Source: Corallococcus sicarius
GTDB taxonomy: Bacteria; Myxococcota; Myxococcia; Myxococcales; Myxococcaceae
Assembly: GCF_003611735.1 (NCBI RefSeq)
Contig: NZ_RAWG01000026.1
Span: 1 to 52,725, forward strand
Reading direction: 5' to 3'
Length of the DNA: 52,725 bases
Shown in pieces: positions 41,501 to 50,700 of this stretch (its first letter is position 1; the number at the start of each line of letters is the position of its first letter). Position numbers and translations under genes: made by a program. The notes under the pieces are model-generated. The model searched no databases and was not told the origin of the DNA. It was given only the letters and a program-made list of their open reading frames with translations.

Positions 41501-43688
41501 TGAGGCGAAGGTGTGCCTGGTCGCGGGCGTTGCCCTCCTCCCCTGGGTCGAGTCGGTGCGCTCCCTCTTCCCCTTCCTCGACCGGGTCCTGCGCGCCGGA
41601 AGGCGGGCGGGAGACGTGGTCTTCGTCTGCCTCGGGCTCACCCACCGCTGCCTGCTGTCGCTCGCGGCGGGTGAACGGCTCGAAGAGGTGGAGCGCGCGG
41701 CGCGGGACGCCGCGGATTTCAACCGCGGCGTCGGGAACGAGCCGCTGGCCATGTGTGTGGAGATCGTCCAGCGCTTCGCCCAGTCGCTGCGCGGTCGTCC
41801 TCCGGCCTTCCCCCTCGACCGGCTCGAGGAGGCGGCCTTCGCCGAGCGGGTAGGCCTCCACCCGTTGTTCGTCAGCTTCTGGTACCGCTTCCACCGCCTC
41901 GAGCTCCAGCTCCTCCTGGGCAACCGCGCGGCCGCGCTCGCCGAAGCGCGACAGCTCTCCGGCCTCATCGTCTGCCAGCGGGGCCAGTACGGGGAGGCCC
42001 ATGCCGTCTTCATGGTCGCGCTGGCCCTGGCGGCCCATGGCGAGGAGGCCCCCGCGGAGGAGCAGGCGAAGTGGAGGGGCGAGCTCGACGGCCATCACGC
42101 CTTCCTCAAGAACCTGGCGGCGGTCTGTCCCGCCAACTTCCTCGCCTTCGAGGCGCTGGTGTCGGCCGAGGTCGCGCGGCAGCAGGGACGTGCCGAGGAG
42201 GCCATGGAGCACTACGAGCGGGCGCTCCGGGCCGCGCGCGCGAGCGGCTTCCTCCAATATGCGGCGCTGGCGGGAGAGCTGGCCGCGAGCTTCTACCGCT
42301 CCCGTGGCCTGCGCACCATCGCCGAGGCCTACCTCGAGGAGGCCTGGCGCGCCTACCAGGAGTGGGGTGCCCAGGCCAAGCTGCGCCAGTTGGAGCAGCT
42401 GCACCCCCACCTGGAGCAGCGCCTGTCGCGCGTGCTTCCCTTCCACCGGTCCGCGGAGCCCGCGCAGCTCGACGCGCGGGCGATGGCGCACGCGTCACAG
42501 GTCATCTCCCAGGAGATCGTCCTGCCGCGGCTGCTGGAGAAGCTCCTGCGAAGCGCGCTGGAGCAGGCCGGCGCGGAGCGCGGATACCTGATGACGCTCG
42601 AAGGAGGCCATCCCCTGGTGCGGGTGGCGGCCCAGCTGACGGAGTCCGGGATCCAGGCCTCCGTCTTCGGCGAACCCGTCGCCCCCGGTGCCGAGCTTCC
42701 GGGTTCGCTCCTGACGCATGTGCGGAGGATGCGGCAGCCCGTGTTGCTCGACGATGCCTCCCAGCCAAACCCCTTCTCCTCGGATCGCTACTTCGCCTCG
42801 CTGCGCGTGCACTCGGTGCTGTGCATTCCCCTCGTCCGGCAGGCCGACCTCGCCGGCATGCTCTACCTGGAGAACAACCAGCTCGCGGGGGCGTTCACGT
42901 CCGAGCGGATCCTCACCCTGGAGGTGCTGGCCGCGCAGGCCGCCATCTCCCTGGAGAACGCGCGCCTCTACCAGGCCGCCCAGGACGCGGTCCGCGTGCG
43001 CGACGACTTCCTGGCCATTGCCTCCCACGAACTCAAGACCCCCATCACGGCCATGAAGCTCCAGGTGCAATCCATCCGACGGGTGATGGGCACGCGGACG
43101 AATGACGCGCACACGGAGGGCCGGCTCGTCGCCCTGCTCGGGACCTTCGAGCGCCAGGTCAGCCGCCTCGCCTATCTGGCCGACGAGATGCTCGATGTGT
43201 CCCGGTTCAAGGCGGGCGTGCTGGCGCTGGCGTTGGAGCTGGAGGAGTTCGACCTGTCCGGTCTGGTGCGGGAGCAGGTGGACGCCCTGACGGATCGTCT
43301 GAAGGCCGCGGGGTGTTCCGTGGCGCTCGAGTTCGAGCAGCCGGTGGTGGGGCGATGGGATCGCATCCGCGTGGGGCGGCTCGTCACCAGCCTGCTCCTC
43401 AATGCCATGAAGTTCGGCGCGGGCCATCCCGTGGCGGTGCGGACGCGAGTGATGGGCGACTTCGCGCGTCTCGAGGTGCAGGACCGGGGAGGCGGGGTGG
43501 ACCGTGCGGACCAGGCGCGCATCTTCGAGCGGTTCGAGCAGGCCGCGCCTGCGTACAACTATGGCGGGCTGGGCCTGGGGCTCTATCTCGCGCGGGAGAC
43601 GGTCCGCGCCCACGGCGGTACCATCACCGTGGAGAGCGCGCTCGGCGCCGGCGCCACCTTCGTGGTGGATCTGCCCCGTTTGAAGTGA
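38595..43688 (+). CDS. Fused Ser/Thr kinase - ATPase - GAF - histidine kinase
   Basis: A 1697-residue cytosolic signalling protein. A Ser/Thr-kinase-like domain (residues 10-265; ATP-binding Lys in RVIVKML, loop HKDVCPENLV, then DFA instead of DFG) is followed by a P-loop ATPase (MGEGGVGKSSL, TLFLDDLQWADE), a helical TPR-like region (about 650-1280), a GAF domain (about 1310-1455), HisKA with H1478 in ASHELKTPITAMK, and HATPase (LLLNAMKFG, DRGGGVD, GGLGLGLYL). The arrangement is known in myxobacteria and cyanobacteria. The changed kinase motifs suggest weak or regulatory kinase activity. The start ATG 38595 or 38607 cannot be decided. No response regulator is adjacent. Confidence 0.85.
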   Translation: MDEKMDVLPGYTLDAVVRQGESAVVYRGASAAGRRVIVKMLRSQQPSPRELAELRHAFEFGRELDSPAAVRTLSLEASGDRFALVFEDAGGRFLDELLEGPMEVGRALHLAVGIAQALADLHGHGVIHKDVCPENLVVDAEKGHVQLTDFALASRVGSEPSSPLPVPRQVVGSLPYLSPEQTGRMDRPLDARTDLYSAGVVLYQMLTGQLPFQAEDPLGWIHSHLARTPRPLVELQPHLPAVVSDLVLRLLAKAPEDRYPTAQALLTDLLNCRQQWTSNQRIEPFALGTSDGLGQLRTPQLIPLREAELGQLRAAFERVVATKLPELFLVMGEGGVGKSSLVAQLRSTVLDQGGLFLTGKFDQQQEAPYAAFAHAFQPLFRQLAAEEASPRARWRERLDAALGASGQLIADLIPELLLVTGRLPEVASLPPVEAQSRFLLVFRQLLEALTGEHPVTLFLDDLQWADEASLRLLQHLVSHPAPHPLLIVGACRDRDRAPSDPLAVTVGQLKKGPTRVTELSLLPLSLEGCAQLIGDTLGADPRTLAPLTALVYEKTHGNPFFTVQLLFALHRDGLISFDRGRGTWRWSAYRIRALELSEDVIGLMLDKLRRLPAVTQEALKLAACLGATVEPGPLLVTGGFSSEEALRAALDLAVREGLLLSLDGTYRFLHDRVQQAAYALLEPEARAATHLRIGRQLLAHTPPQLLPERVFTLVSQLNQGAHLIEALDERIATARLNLLAGRRAKAASAFGAAIQNLQAGLALLAPEPWRADHDLAQGLHLEEAESELCAGNLDKAERLLAVLLAHARTPAERASAYRAQIDLHTTRGALSLAIDSASACLRQYGIELSPQPTLAQLEEADRTVAQLLGAEAIEALLGLTPMRDPDMEAAMSVLATFLPTAYFWNPQLHHLVACQMVILTLRHGLTSASTVGLTAYGFELVITQQQYARAARFARVALALVERHGFLADEAKVCLVAGVALLPWVESVRSLFPFLDRVLRAGRRAGDVVFVCLGLTHRCLLSLAAGERLEEVERAARDAADFNRGVGNEPLAMCVEIVQRFAQSLRGRPPAFPLDRLEEAAFAERVGLHPLFVSFWYRFHRLELQLLLGNRAAALAEARQLSGLIVCQRGQYGEAHAVFMVALALAAHGEEAPAEEQAKWRGELDGHHAFLKNLAAVCPANFLAFEALVSAEVARQQGRAEEAMEHYERALRAARASGFLQYAALAGELAASFYRSRGLRTIAEAYLEEAWRAYQEWGAQAKLRQLEQLHPHLEQRLSRVLPFHRSAEPAQLDARAMAHASQVISQEIVLPRLLEKLLRSALEQAGAERGYLMTLEGGHPLVRVAAQLTESGIQASVFGEPVAPGAELPGSLLTHVRRMRQPVLLDDASQPNPFSSDRYFASLRVHSVLCIPLVRQADLAGMLYLENNQLAGAFTSERILTLEVLAAQAAISLENARLYQAAQDAVRVRDDFLAIASHELKTPITAMKLQVQSIRRVMGTRTNDAHTEGRLVALLGTFERQVSRLAYLADEMLDVSRFKAGVLALALELEEFDLSGLVREQVDALTDRLKAAGCSVALEFEQPVVGRWDRIRVGRLVTSLLLNAMKFGAGHPVAVRTRVMGDFARLEVQDRGGGVDRADQARIFERFEQAAPAYNYGGLGLGLYLARETVRAHGGTITVESALGAGATFVVDLPRLK

Positions 43689-43711
43689 AGCCCCCGTTGA
43701 GGGTGGCCCGC

Positions 43712-45079
43712 TCAGGCGGTGATGGGGCCTATCTTGAAGGGCAGGGGAGAAGGCCCCGGGGTCCCCTCCACCGTGTGCCAAGCGCCCTTGTCATGGTATC
43801 GCAGAGCGGCGTAGGGCGAGTCACCCAGGGGCTGGTAGCGGATGGAGTCAACGCCCAGGTTGTCGCGGGCGAACATCTTCGAGGGCTTGAAGTTGAAGAG
43901 GATCACCTTCTTGTAGAGCGGCTCGGTGAAGAGCCGGGTCTGCTCAAAGTCGCGTCGCGTGGCAGCGGGATCCTCCGCCCAGTCAAAGAGCATGATCCCC
44001 ACGCTGCCATGCCCTTGCGGGTTGCTGCTGCTCAGGTTGGGCAGCGTGGGTTCGGGTGACAGCAGCTGGTCCAACAAGGCCCCTACCAGCGGATTGATGT
44101 GGGTCGCATTGGTGATGGGGTAATACCTCAGGGAATCCACGTCCTGACGGTCCGACGACGACTGGTAGATCGCCGCGATGTTCAGTTCGTTGACGCGATA
44201 GGAATCAAAACTCCGCGTCCCGGCTTTGCCCGTGTGGTCGTGCCAGGCCTCGTACAAGAGGTGTCGCACCACGTTCATCTTGTCAGCGTAGGTGAGCTTC
44301 TGGTGCGGGCCGCTGTATTTCCAGGTGTAGAGCGACTGCGCATGCAGCGTGTTGATCCGCTTCGTGCCATCAGCGGCGGGGGAGGTGATGCCAAAATAGG
44401 GATTGTTGTCAAACCGGGCTTCGTCCTTCAGTTGATACAGGTCCAACCCGAACGCCTTCCGCTTTCCATGGGGGACCTCTGGATCCTTGAAGACGCGCCA
44501 CAGCAGCAACTTCCCCTTCGCTTGAGCGAGCGTCATCCGCAGGAAGTCCTCCGCGGTGTGCTGGGTGTTGAAGTCCAGGCTCTTCATCCCGTGACTGGCG
44601 TCATCCACGCTCTTCCAGATGTCGTGGATGCGGGTGTGGGTGTCGTAGTCAGCGGGCTCCGTGTCGAGGTGGGTGTGGTCGCAATCCACCACCTTCATGA
44701 TCACGCACTCGTCGCGGTGCTCCGGCTTGTTCATCCACGCGTAGATGTGCGTCAGGACGGTCTGGAAGGACAGCCTGCCGCCAGCGGCGTAGTAATCCCC
44801 CACGTCCTCAATCCCATGCACGACCTTCAAGCCCGTGGGGCCGTCGGTCTTGATGCGCACGTCGAGGAAGCGGACCCCCGCATCCAGCTGCTGCTCGAGC
44901 GTCGCATACTGCGTCGTGGAGATGGGCTTGCACGCCTCCAGGCGGCTGCACGAGTCGTGCGTGCCGGGGATCGACAAGTCCTTCAACCGGACGTCGGGCT
45001 TGAGTCTGGCGAGCAGCGACATCCAATTGGAAGGATCGACAAGGTTGTCAATCAGGTTGTCAGTCAGTGGAATGCTCAT
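43712..45079 (-). CDS. Phosphatidylinositol-specific phospholipase C-like protein
   Basis: A 455-residue protein with the PI-PLC X-domain: H41 in SIPGTHDSCS and H88 in VVHGIED, with R70 and D73 in GVRFLDVRI, correspond to the two catalytic His and the Arg of bacterial PI-PLC. It would cleave phosphoinositides or GPI-like substrates. The total length is larger than the 300-residue bacterial enzymes, with about 150 extra residues at the C-terminus. No signal peptide is visible, which is odd because bacterial PI-PLCs are usually secreted. GGAG with an 8-nt spacer supports ATG 45079. Converges with the kinase gene and has no other partner. Confidence 0.8.
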   Translation of the reverse strand: MSIPLTDNLIDNLVDPSNWMSLLARLKPDVRLKDLSIPGTHDSCSRLEACKPISTTQYATLEQQLDAGVRFLDVRIKTDGPTGLKVVHGIEDVGDYYAAGGRLSFQTVLTHIYAWMNKPEHRDECVIMKVVDCDHTHLDTEPADYDTHTRIHDIWKSVDDASHGMKSLDFNTQHTAEDFLRMTLAQAKGKLLLWRVFKDPEVPHGKRKAFGLDLYQLKDEARFDNNPYFGITSPAADGTKRINTLHAQSLYTWKYSGPHQKLTYADKMNVVRHLLYEAWHDHTGKAGTRSFDSYRVNELNIAAIYQSSSDRQDVDSLRYYPITNATHINPLVGALLDQLLSPEPTLPNLSSSNPQGHGSVGIMLFDWAEDPAATRRDFEQTRLFTEPLYKKVILFNFKPSKMFARDNLGVDSIRYQPLGDSPYAALRYHDKGAWHTVEGTPGPSPLPFKIGPITA

Positions 45080-45250
45080 CGGGCGTTCTCCGCAGGGGGC
45101 GTGCCGCACCCCATTCCAAGAACGGTGCCAATGCCTGTGGCCCCTGTCTGGCCGTCGCGCCCTGGGAGGGACGCGTTGGCCGCATGGGTTTTCTGCGTCG
45201 GGGCTACACGCGGCGCGTCCCGTGCGAACGCAAGCGGACGGTGACGGGAA

Positions 45251-45877
45251 CTACAGCCCTTCGCCCAGAACCCCGGTGACCTCGTGGGCCAGACGCTCCG
45301 CCTGCTCGGCGGTGATGTCGCCGAGCAGTCCCTCGACGATCATGCGGGCCAGCCCGAAGGTGAGTGCCTGGGCCGCGAGGACGCCCGCCGTGCGGCGCAC
45401 GAGCGTGGGAGTCGCATCTCCGCCCCGCCGTTTGCCGAGGATCAGGTCCATCGCCTCGATGTTCATCGCTGACATCCGCTGCAGGACGGGGGAGGCGGCG
45501 ATCACCTCGGCCCGGCTGAGCACGGCGAAGTAGGCGGGCTCCTCCACCGCGAACCGGACGTAGGCCACGCCGCGCGCGCGGTGGGCCTCGGTCGGATCCT
45601 CGTGGGAGCGGGCTGCTGCCTCCATCCGCGCCTGCAGCCGCTGTGCGGCATCTTCCGCGAGCGCGACCAGCAGGGCCTGCCGGTTCGGAAAGTGCCGGAA
45701 GGGAGCCGCCACGGAGACACCCGTGAGGCGGGCGAGCTCGTTCATCTTCACGGCGTCCACGCCGCGCGCGGCGATCGTCTCCAGCGCCGCCTGCAGGAGC
45801 GCGGTCCGCAGATGCCCATGATGGTAGGCGTCGTCCGCCTTGCGCTCCGGCTCCGTCTTGCTGCTCCTGCGCGCCAC
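45251..45877 (-). CDS. TetR-family transcriptional regulator (WHG-type C-domain)
   Basis: A 208-residue TetR/AcrR regulator. The N-terminal helix-turn-helix reads LLQAALETIAARGVDAVKMNELARLTGVSVAAPFRHFPNRQALL, and the C-terminal part (AHRARGVAYVRFAVEEPAYFAVL) is of the WHG-containing type. The start is GTG 45875-45877: AAGGAGG (45884-45890) stands exactly 6 nt before it, while the frame upstream to ATG 45943 has no such site and runs into the divergent promoter. It probably represses the divergent gene at 46061 and itself, sensing a hydrophobic compound; 8-bp inverted half-sites lie in the gap. Confidence 0.87.
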   Translation of the reverse strand: MARRSSKTEPERKADDAYHHGHLRTALLQAALETIAARGVDAVKMNELARLTGVSVAAPFRHFPNRQALLVALAEDAAQRLQARMEAAARSHEDPTEAHRARGVAYVRFAVEEPAYFAVLSRAEVIAASPVLQRMSAMNIEAMDLILGKRRGGDATPTLVRRTAGVLAAQALTFGLARMIVEGLLGDITAEQAERLAHEVTGVLGEGL

Positions 45878-45935
45878 CGCCAACCTCCTTCGTGCTTGCT
45901 CACCCAGAGGATCCGATGCTATCGATGTGAGTGAC

Positions 45936-46007
45936 ACTAACATGTGTCGTCGTGCCCGGGAGCGGAAGCTGCGTGCTGTCCGCTCTTTTTCATCCCTGGA
46001 TGTTAGT
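45936..46007. promoter_or_regulatory. Inverted half-sites in the TetR divergent promoter
   Basis: ACTAACAT (45936-45943) and ATGTTAGT (46000-46007) are exact inverted copies. The left one is part of GTGAGTGACACTAAC, which contains the palindrome AGTG-A-CACT (45930-45938). The two lie between the TetR GTG and the barrel-protein ATG. Binding by the TetR protein is inferred. Confidence 0.45.
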
Positions 46008-46060
46008 CGTATTTACATTGCATGCCGGCGAGGCCGCTCGCGCCGGAAGAGGAGGCGGTC

Positions 46061-46639
46061 ATGAGGTCAGCGTGGGTGTGGCTTTTCCTGTGCGTCAGCG
46101 TCGGCTGTTCCACGCGTGCCAGGGCGGAGGAGGGAAGAAGTGGGCTCGTGCTTGGAGCGGCGTTTGGTGTCTCGTCCATCCGGACGGCGGTGGGGGCGGT
46201 GCCAGCCCGGATGGAGCTCTCCGCGTCGTTTCCGAACTTGAAGATCGGGGCGATGCTCCGGCACGACACCGCGCTGGTCCTGCACCTTCCCGGCAGCATC
46301 TACCGGTACAAGGGGGCTGGCAGGGAGCGGGACCGGGGCTTCGAAGGCGTCGTTCCCTCCCTCCAGTTCTGGCCGTTGGACCGGTGGTGGGTGATGGGCG
46401 GGGTCGGGCTGACGCTCGATGCGCCCGCCTTCTACGATGTGAAGAGCAAGGACGAGGGCAAGTTCCACCTGGGCCCGTCCGTGACGCTGGGGACCGGCTT
46501 CGAGGTCATCAGGGCAGGGCGCTTCGTCGTGGACGTCCAGGGCCGGGGCCACTACGGCGCCGCGAGTGTCCCTGAGGGGACGCGCAAGGGCCTGGCCTTC
46601 AATCTGCTGGCCGGCATCAACTGGTACCAGGGGAGATGA
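46061..46639 (+). CDS. Small outer-membrane beta-barrel-like protein
   Basis: A 192-residue protein: signal RSAWVWLFLCVSVG with VGC resembling a lipobox, then alternating strands such as SGLVLGAAFGVSSIRTAVGAV, WVMGGVGLTLDAPAFYDV, FHLGPSVTLGTGFEVIRAGRFVVDVQGRG and the C-terminal FNLLAGINWYQGR ending in aromatics typical of barrels. GGAGG is 5 nt before ATG 46061. It is divergent from the TetR gene and may be its target. It is not a recognised porin or efflux family. Confidence 0.65.
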   Translation: MRSAWVWLFLCVSVGCSTRARAEEGRSGLVLGAAFGVSSIRTAVGAVPARMELSASFPNLKIGAMLRHDTALVLHLPGSIYRYKGAGRERDRGFEGVVPSLQFWPLDRWWVMGGVGLTLDAPAFYDVKSKDEGKFHLGPSVTLGTGFEVIRAGRFVVDVQGRGHYGAASVPEGTRKGLAFNLLAGINWYQGR

Positions 46640-46678
46640 CGGTCACTCGTGGAGGCGGGGACACGCGCCTTCCGTTCT

Positions 46679-47695
46679 TCAGGGCTCCGTGCGTTGGAGC
46701 CACACCTCGCCCACTCTGGGAGAGGTCTTCTCGAGCACCTTGCCGTCGGGAGCCACCGTGGACGTCTGACACACCACGCCCACCAGACCGAGGCACGCGT
46801 CGGCGAGCACCACGGAGCACGAGGTGTGCGGCAGCGGCCCTTTGGCGCAGCTGTCGAAGGTCTGCTGTGCGAGTTGCTGTTCGGCGCGCACGGCGGGGGA
46901 TGGGCTGCGCTCCGCCTCGGCGCAGGCCTCTTCACTGCAACGCAATGCCGAGGGGCAATCCCTCACGCCACCATCGCAGCCGCCCGCGCGTGCGAGGCAG
47001 GTATCCGCCGCGCCCCGCACGGTGACCGAGGAGTCACACGACCCTCCTTGATGCCTCGCACACGGGCCGGTGAAGACCTCCGCTTTCTCCTCCGTCAGCA
47101 CCAGGCTGGAGGGCAACGCCTCTCGCGGGGGCGAGCCCTCGATGCCGAACAGGGAGCCATTCCGGGGGCGCAATACCGAGTCTTCCGTCCCCTGCGCGAG
47201 TTCGCCGAGCGCCGCCGCCTGCTCCGACAGGGCCAGGTTCACCGCCGTCCCGGAGCTGCCCCCTCCTGAGCCGTACTCGGTCCACTTCGCTCCACAGGCG
47301 TACACCGGCGCGTTGCAAGCGCTCGCCTTCGTGAGGCGAGCGCACTGGCCGGGGCCGGGCAGCGCCACGCTCACGCCCAGCGCATTCAGGTTGAAATAGG
47401 CGGCCTTGCGCGTGCGCTCCGCGTCTGGAGGCAGCTCCGCCTTGCCGGGGGCCGCCAGCCGCACGGCGCGCAGGTTGGCGCGCACCGCTTCGGCCTTCCG
47501 GCCCTGCTTCATCAGGCACAGCCCCAGGTCCGACTGCACTGCGGCGTGCTCGGGGCTCAGCCTCGCTGCCTGCGCGTAGAGGGCGCAAGCACGCCTGTAG
47601 TCATCGGCTTCATGGGCGGTGAGCGCACTCGCGCGCAGCGCATCGAAATCCGCCGGGGCAGCGGCAAGGACGAGCACGGTCAACAGGGAGAGCAC
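46679..47695 (-). CDS. Exported TPR and Cys-rich protein at end of metal efflux operon
   Basis: A 338-residue protein with a signal (SLLTVLVLAAAPADF). Residues 18-85 form about two tetratricopeptide repeats (HEADDYRRACALYAQAARLSPEHAAVQSDLGLCLMKQGRKAEAV). The rest contains about sixteen cysteines (QCARLTKASACNAPVYACG, GPCARHQGGSCDSS, SEEACAEAE) and may bind metal or form disulfides, but no family is recognised. The start is GTG 47695, 12 bp after the RND gene stop, so it is probably cotranscribed with it. Confidence 0.65.
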   Translation of the reverse strand: MLSLLTVLVLAAAPADFDALRASALTAHEADDYRRACALYAQAARLSPEHAAVQSDLGLCLMKQGRKAEAVRANLRAVRLAAPGKAELPPDAERTRKAAYFNLNALGVSVALPGPGQCARLTKASACNAPVYACGAKWTEYGSGGGSSGTAVNLALSEQAAALGELAQGTEDSVLRPRNGSLFGIEGSPPREALPSSLVLTEEKAEVFTGPCARHQGGSCDSSVTVRGAADTCLARAGGCDGGVRDCPSALRCSEEACAEAERSPSPAVRAEQQLAQQTFDSCAKGPLPHTSCSVVLADACLGLVGVVCQTSTVAPDGKVLEKTSPRVGEVWLQRTEP

Positions 47696-47707
47696 CCGTG
47701 CATCCTG

Positions 47708-50700
47708 TCATGCCAGCCCTGGCGGAGGCGCGGAGGCCGAACCCTGAAGTGCCACCTGCCGGGCCTCCTCGGAGTCTTCGTCGTCGTCGTGGCCTCCTTC
47801 GAGGTGCTCCTCCCCGTGGCCGCCCTGCTGGCCTGCCCCGAAGACGGCATAGAGGACGGGCAGCACCAGGAGGGTGAGGAGGGTGGAGGAGAGGACGCCG
47901 CCGATGACAACGGTGGCGAGCGGTCGCTGCACCTCGGCGCCTACGCCCGTGTTGAGGGCCATGGGCACGAAGCCCAGCGCCGCCACCGCCGCGGTCATCA
48001 GCACGGGCCGCAGGCGCCCCAGGGCCGCCGTGCGGATGGCTTCGAGCAGGGGCAGGCCCCGCGCGAGCAACTGCCGCACGCGCGAGACGAGCACCATGTC
48101 GCCCAGCACCGACACCCCTGAGAGGGCGATGAAGCCCACCGCGGCGGAGATGGAGAAGGGCAGTCCGCGCACCAGCAGCGCGAGCACCCCGCCCACCAGG
48201 GCGAAGGGCACGCCCGCGAAGATGCGCAGCGCATCCCACACCCGCCGGTACGTGACGTAGAGGAGGGCGAAGATGAGGGCGAGCGCGATGGGCACCACGA
48301 CGAGGAGCCGGTTGCGCGCCCGCTCCAGGTTCTCGAACTGGCCACCGAAGCGCAGGAAGTAGCCCTGCGGCAGCTCCACCTTCTCGTGGAGCGTCGTGCG
48401 CACCTCGTCCACGAAGCCGCCCAGGTCGCGGCCGCGCACGTTCGCCTGCACCACGATGCGGCGCTTGCCCCACTCGCGCTGGAGGGTGGTGGGGCCGGAC
48501 ACCTCGCGCACCTGGGCCAGGCGCCCCAGCGGCACCCGCTCCCCTCCGGGGGCCACCACCGGGAGGGTGGCGAGCTTCGCCGGGTCCTCGCGGAACTCGT
48601 CCGAGAGGCGCACGGCGAGGTCGAAGCGGCGCTCTCCCTCACGCACCTCGCCCACGACGCGCGTCCCCACGGCCTCCACCACGTCGAGCACGTCGCGGGC
48701 CGCGATGCCGAAGCGGGAGATGGCCGCCCGGTCCACCACCACCTCGATGACGGGCTGGCCCGTCACCTGCTCCACCGTGACGTCCGCCGCGCCCGGCACG
48801 GCGCGCACGTGCTCCTCCAACTCGCGCGCCTTCGCCTTGAGGATGTCCAGGTCATCGCCGAAGAGCTTGATGCCCACGTCGCTGCGCACCCCGGCCACCA
48901 TCTCGTTGACGCGCATCTCGATGGGCTGGAGGAAGGCCATGCGCATGCCAGGCATGTCCGCGAGCTCCGCCTTCATCTCCGCCACCAGCGCGTCCTGGGT
49001 GTCCGCGCGCTTCCAAGCGTCGCGAGGCTTCAGGGTGATGAAGACGTCCGAGAGCTCCACGCCCATCGGATCCGTCGCCACCTCGGCCGTCCCGGTGCGC
49101 GTCCACACCCGCTGCACCTCGTCCGGAAAGCGCGCCTTGAGCACCTTTTCGATGCGCCCGCCGTAGCGCACGGATTCATCGAGCGACACCTCCGCGAGCC
49201 GCACGGTGTTGATGACGATGGTGCCCTCGGACAGGCGCGGCACGAACTCGCTGCCCAACTGCGTGGCCGCGAGCCCCGCCCCCACCACCAGCAGGCCCGC
49301 GCAGGTGAGCACCCCCCGGCTGTGCCCCAGCGCCCAGTCGAGCACGGGCCGGTAGCCGCGTTTGAGGAGGGACACGAGGCGCGGCTCGCGGTGGGGCGCG
49401 CCCGTGCCCTTGCGCAGCGCATAGGACGCGAGCACGGGCATGAGCGTCATGGAGAGCAGGGCGCTGCCCAGCAGGGCGAAGATGACGGTGAGGGCCATGG
49501 GGCGAAAGAGGCGCCCCTCCACGCCCTCCAGCGTGAGGATGGGCAGGTACACCACCAGGATGATGAGCTCGCCGAAGAGCGTGGGCTTGCGCACCTCGAC
49601 CGCCGCGTCACGCACCACCTCGAGCACGCTCCGGCTGCCCCGGGCCGCGGACAGCCGTCGCTCCGCGTTCTCCACCAGGATGACCGAGGAGTCGACGACG
49701 AGGCCGAAGTCGATGGCCCCCAGCGACATGAGGGTGCCGGCGATGCCGAAGCGCAGCATCCCGGTGAAGGCGAAGAGGAGCGACAGGGGGATGGCGGCCG
49801 CGACGATGAGCCCGGCGCGCCAGTTGCCCAGGAAGACGAAGAGGATGGCGATGACGAGCAGTGCTCCCTCGAAGAGGTTGGTGCGCACGGTGCTGAGCAC
49901 GTGCTCGACGAGTTCGGTGCGCGCGTAGACGACGTCCACCTGCACGTCCCCGGGCAGGCTCGCTTTCGCCTCCTCCAGCCGCGCCGCGAGCGCCCGCGTC
50001 ACCGTGTCCGGATTCTCCCCCATCCGCATGAAGCCGAGGCCCAGCACCACCTCGCCCTCGCCGTCCGCCGTCGTCGCGCCCCGGCGCGTCTCCGCCCCCG
50101 TCTCCACGCGTGCCACGTCGCGGATCCGCACGGGGACGCCCTGGCGCGCGGCCACCACCACGTCGCGGATGGAGGCTGCGTCCTCCAGCACGGCCACGCC
50201 CAGCACCAACGCCGCGCTGCCTCCGCGCTGCACCACCCCTCCGCCCACGTTCGCGTTGTTGGCCTCGAGGGCGCGGTACACGTCGCCGAGCGAGACGTTG
50301 AACTGCTGCAGGCGGCGCGGGTCCACCACCACGTGCCACTGCTTCTCCTCGCCGCCCCAGGCGTTCACCTCCGCCACGCCCGGCACGCTGCGCAGTCGCG
50401 GCGCGAGCACCCAGTCGTGCAGGGTGCGCAGCTCCTCGATGCTCCGGCTCCTGCTCTTGACGAGGTAGTGGAAGACCTCGCCCAGGCCCGTCGCGACAGG
50501 GCCCAGCGTGGGGCGCTCGATGCCCACCGGCACCTTGACGCGGCCCAGGCGCTCACTCACCTGCTGGCGGGCAAACCAGAGGTCGGTGTCGTCCTCGAAC
50601 TGGAGCGTCACCTGCGAGAGGCCGAACTTGGAGAGGGAGCGCATCTCCGCGAGGCGCGGCAGTCCCGCCAGCGCCTGTTCGACGGGCACCGTGAGCTGGC

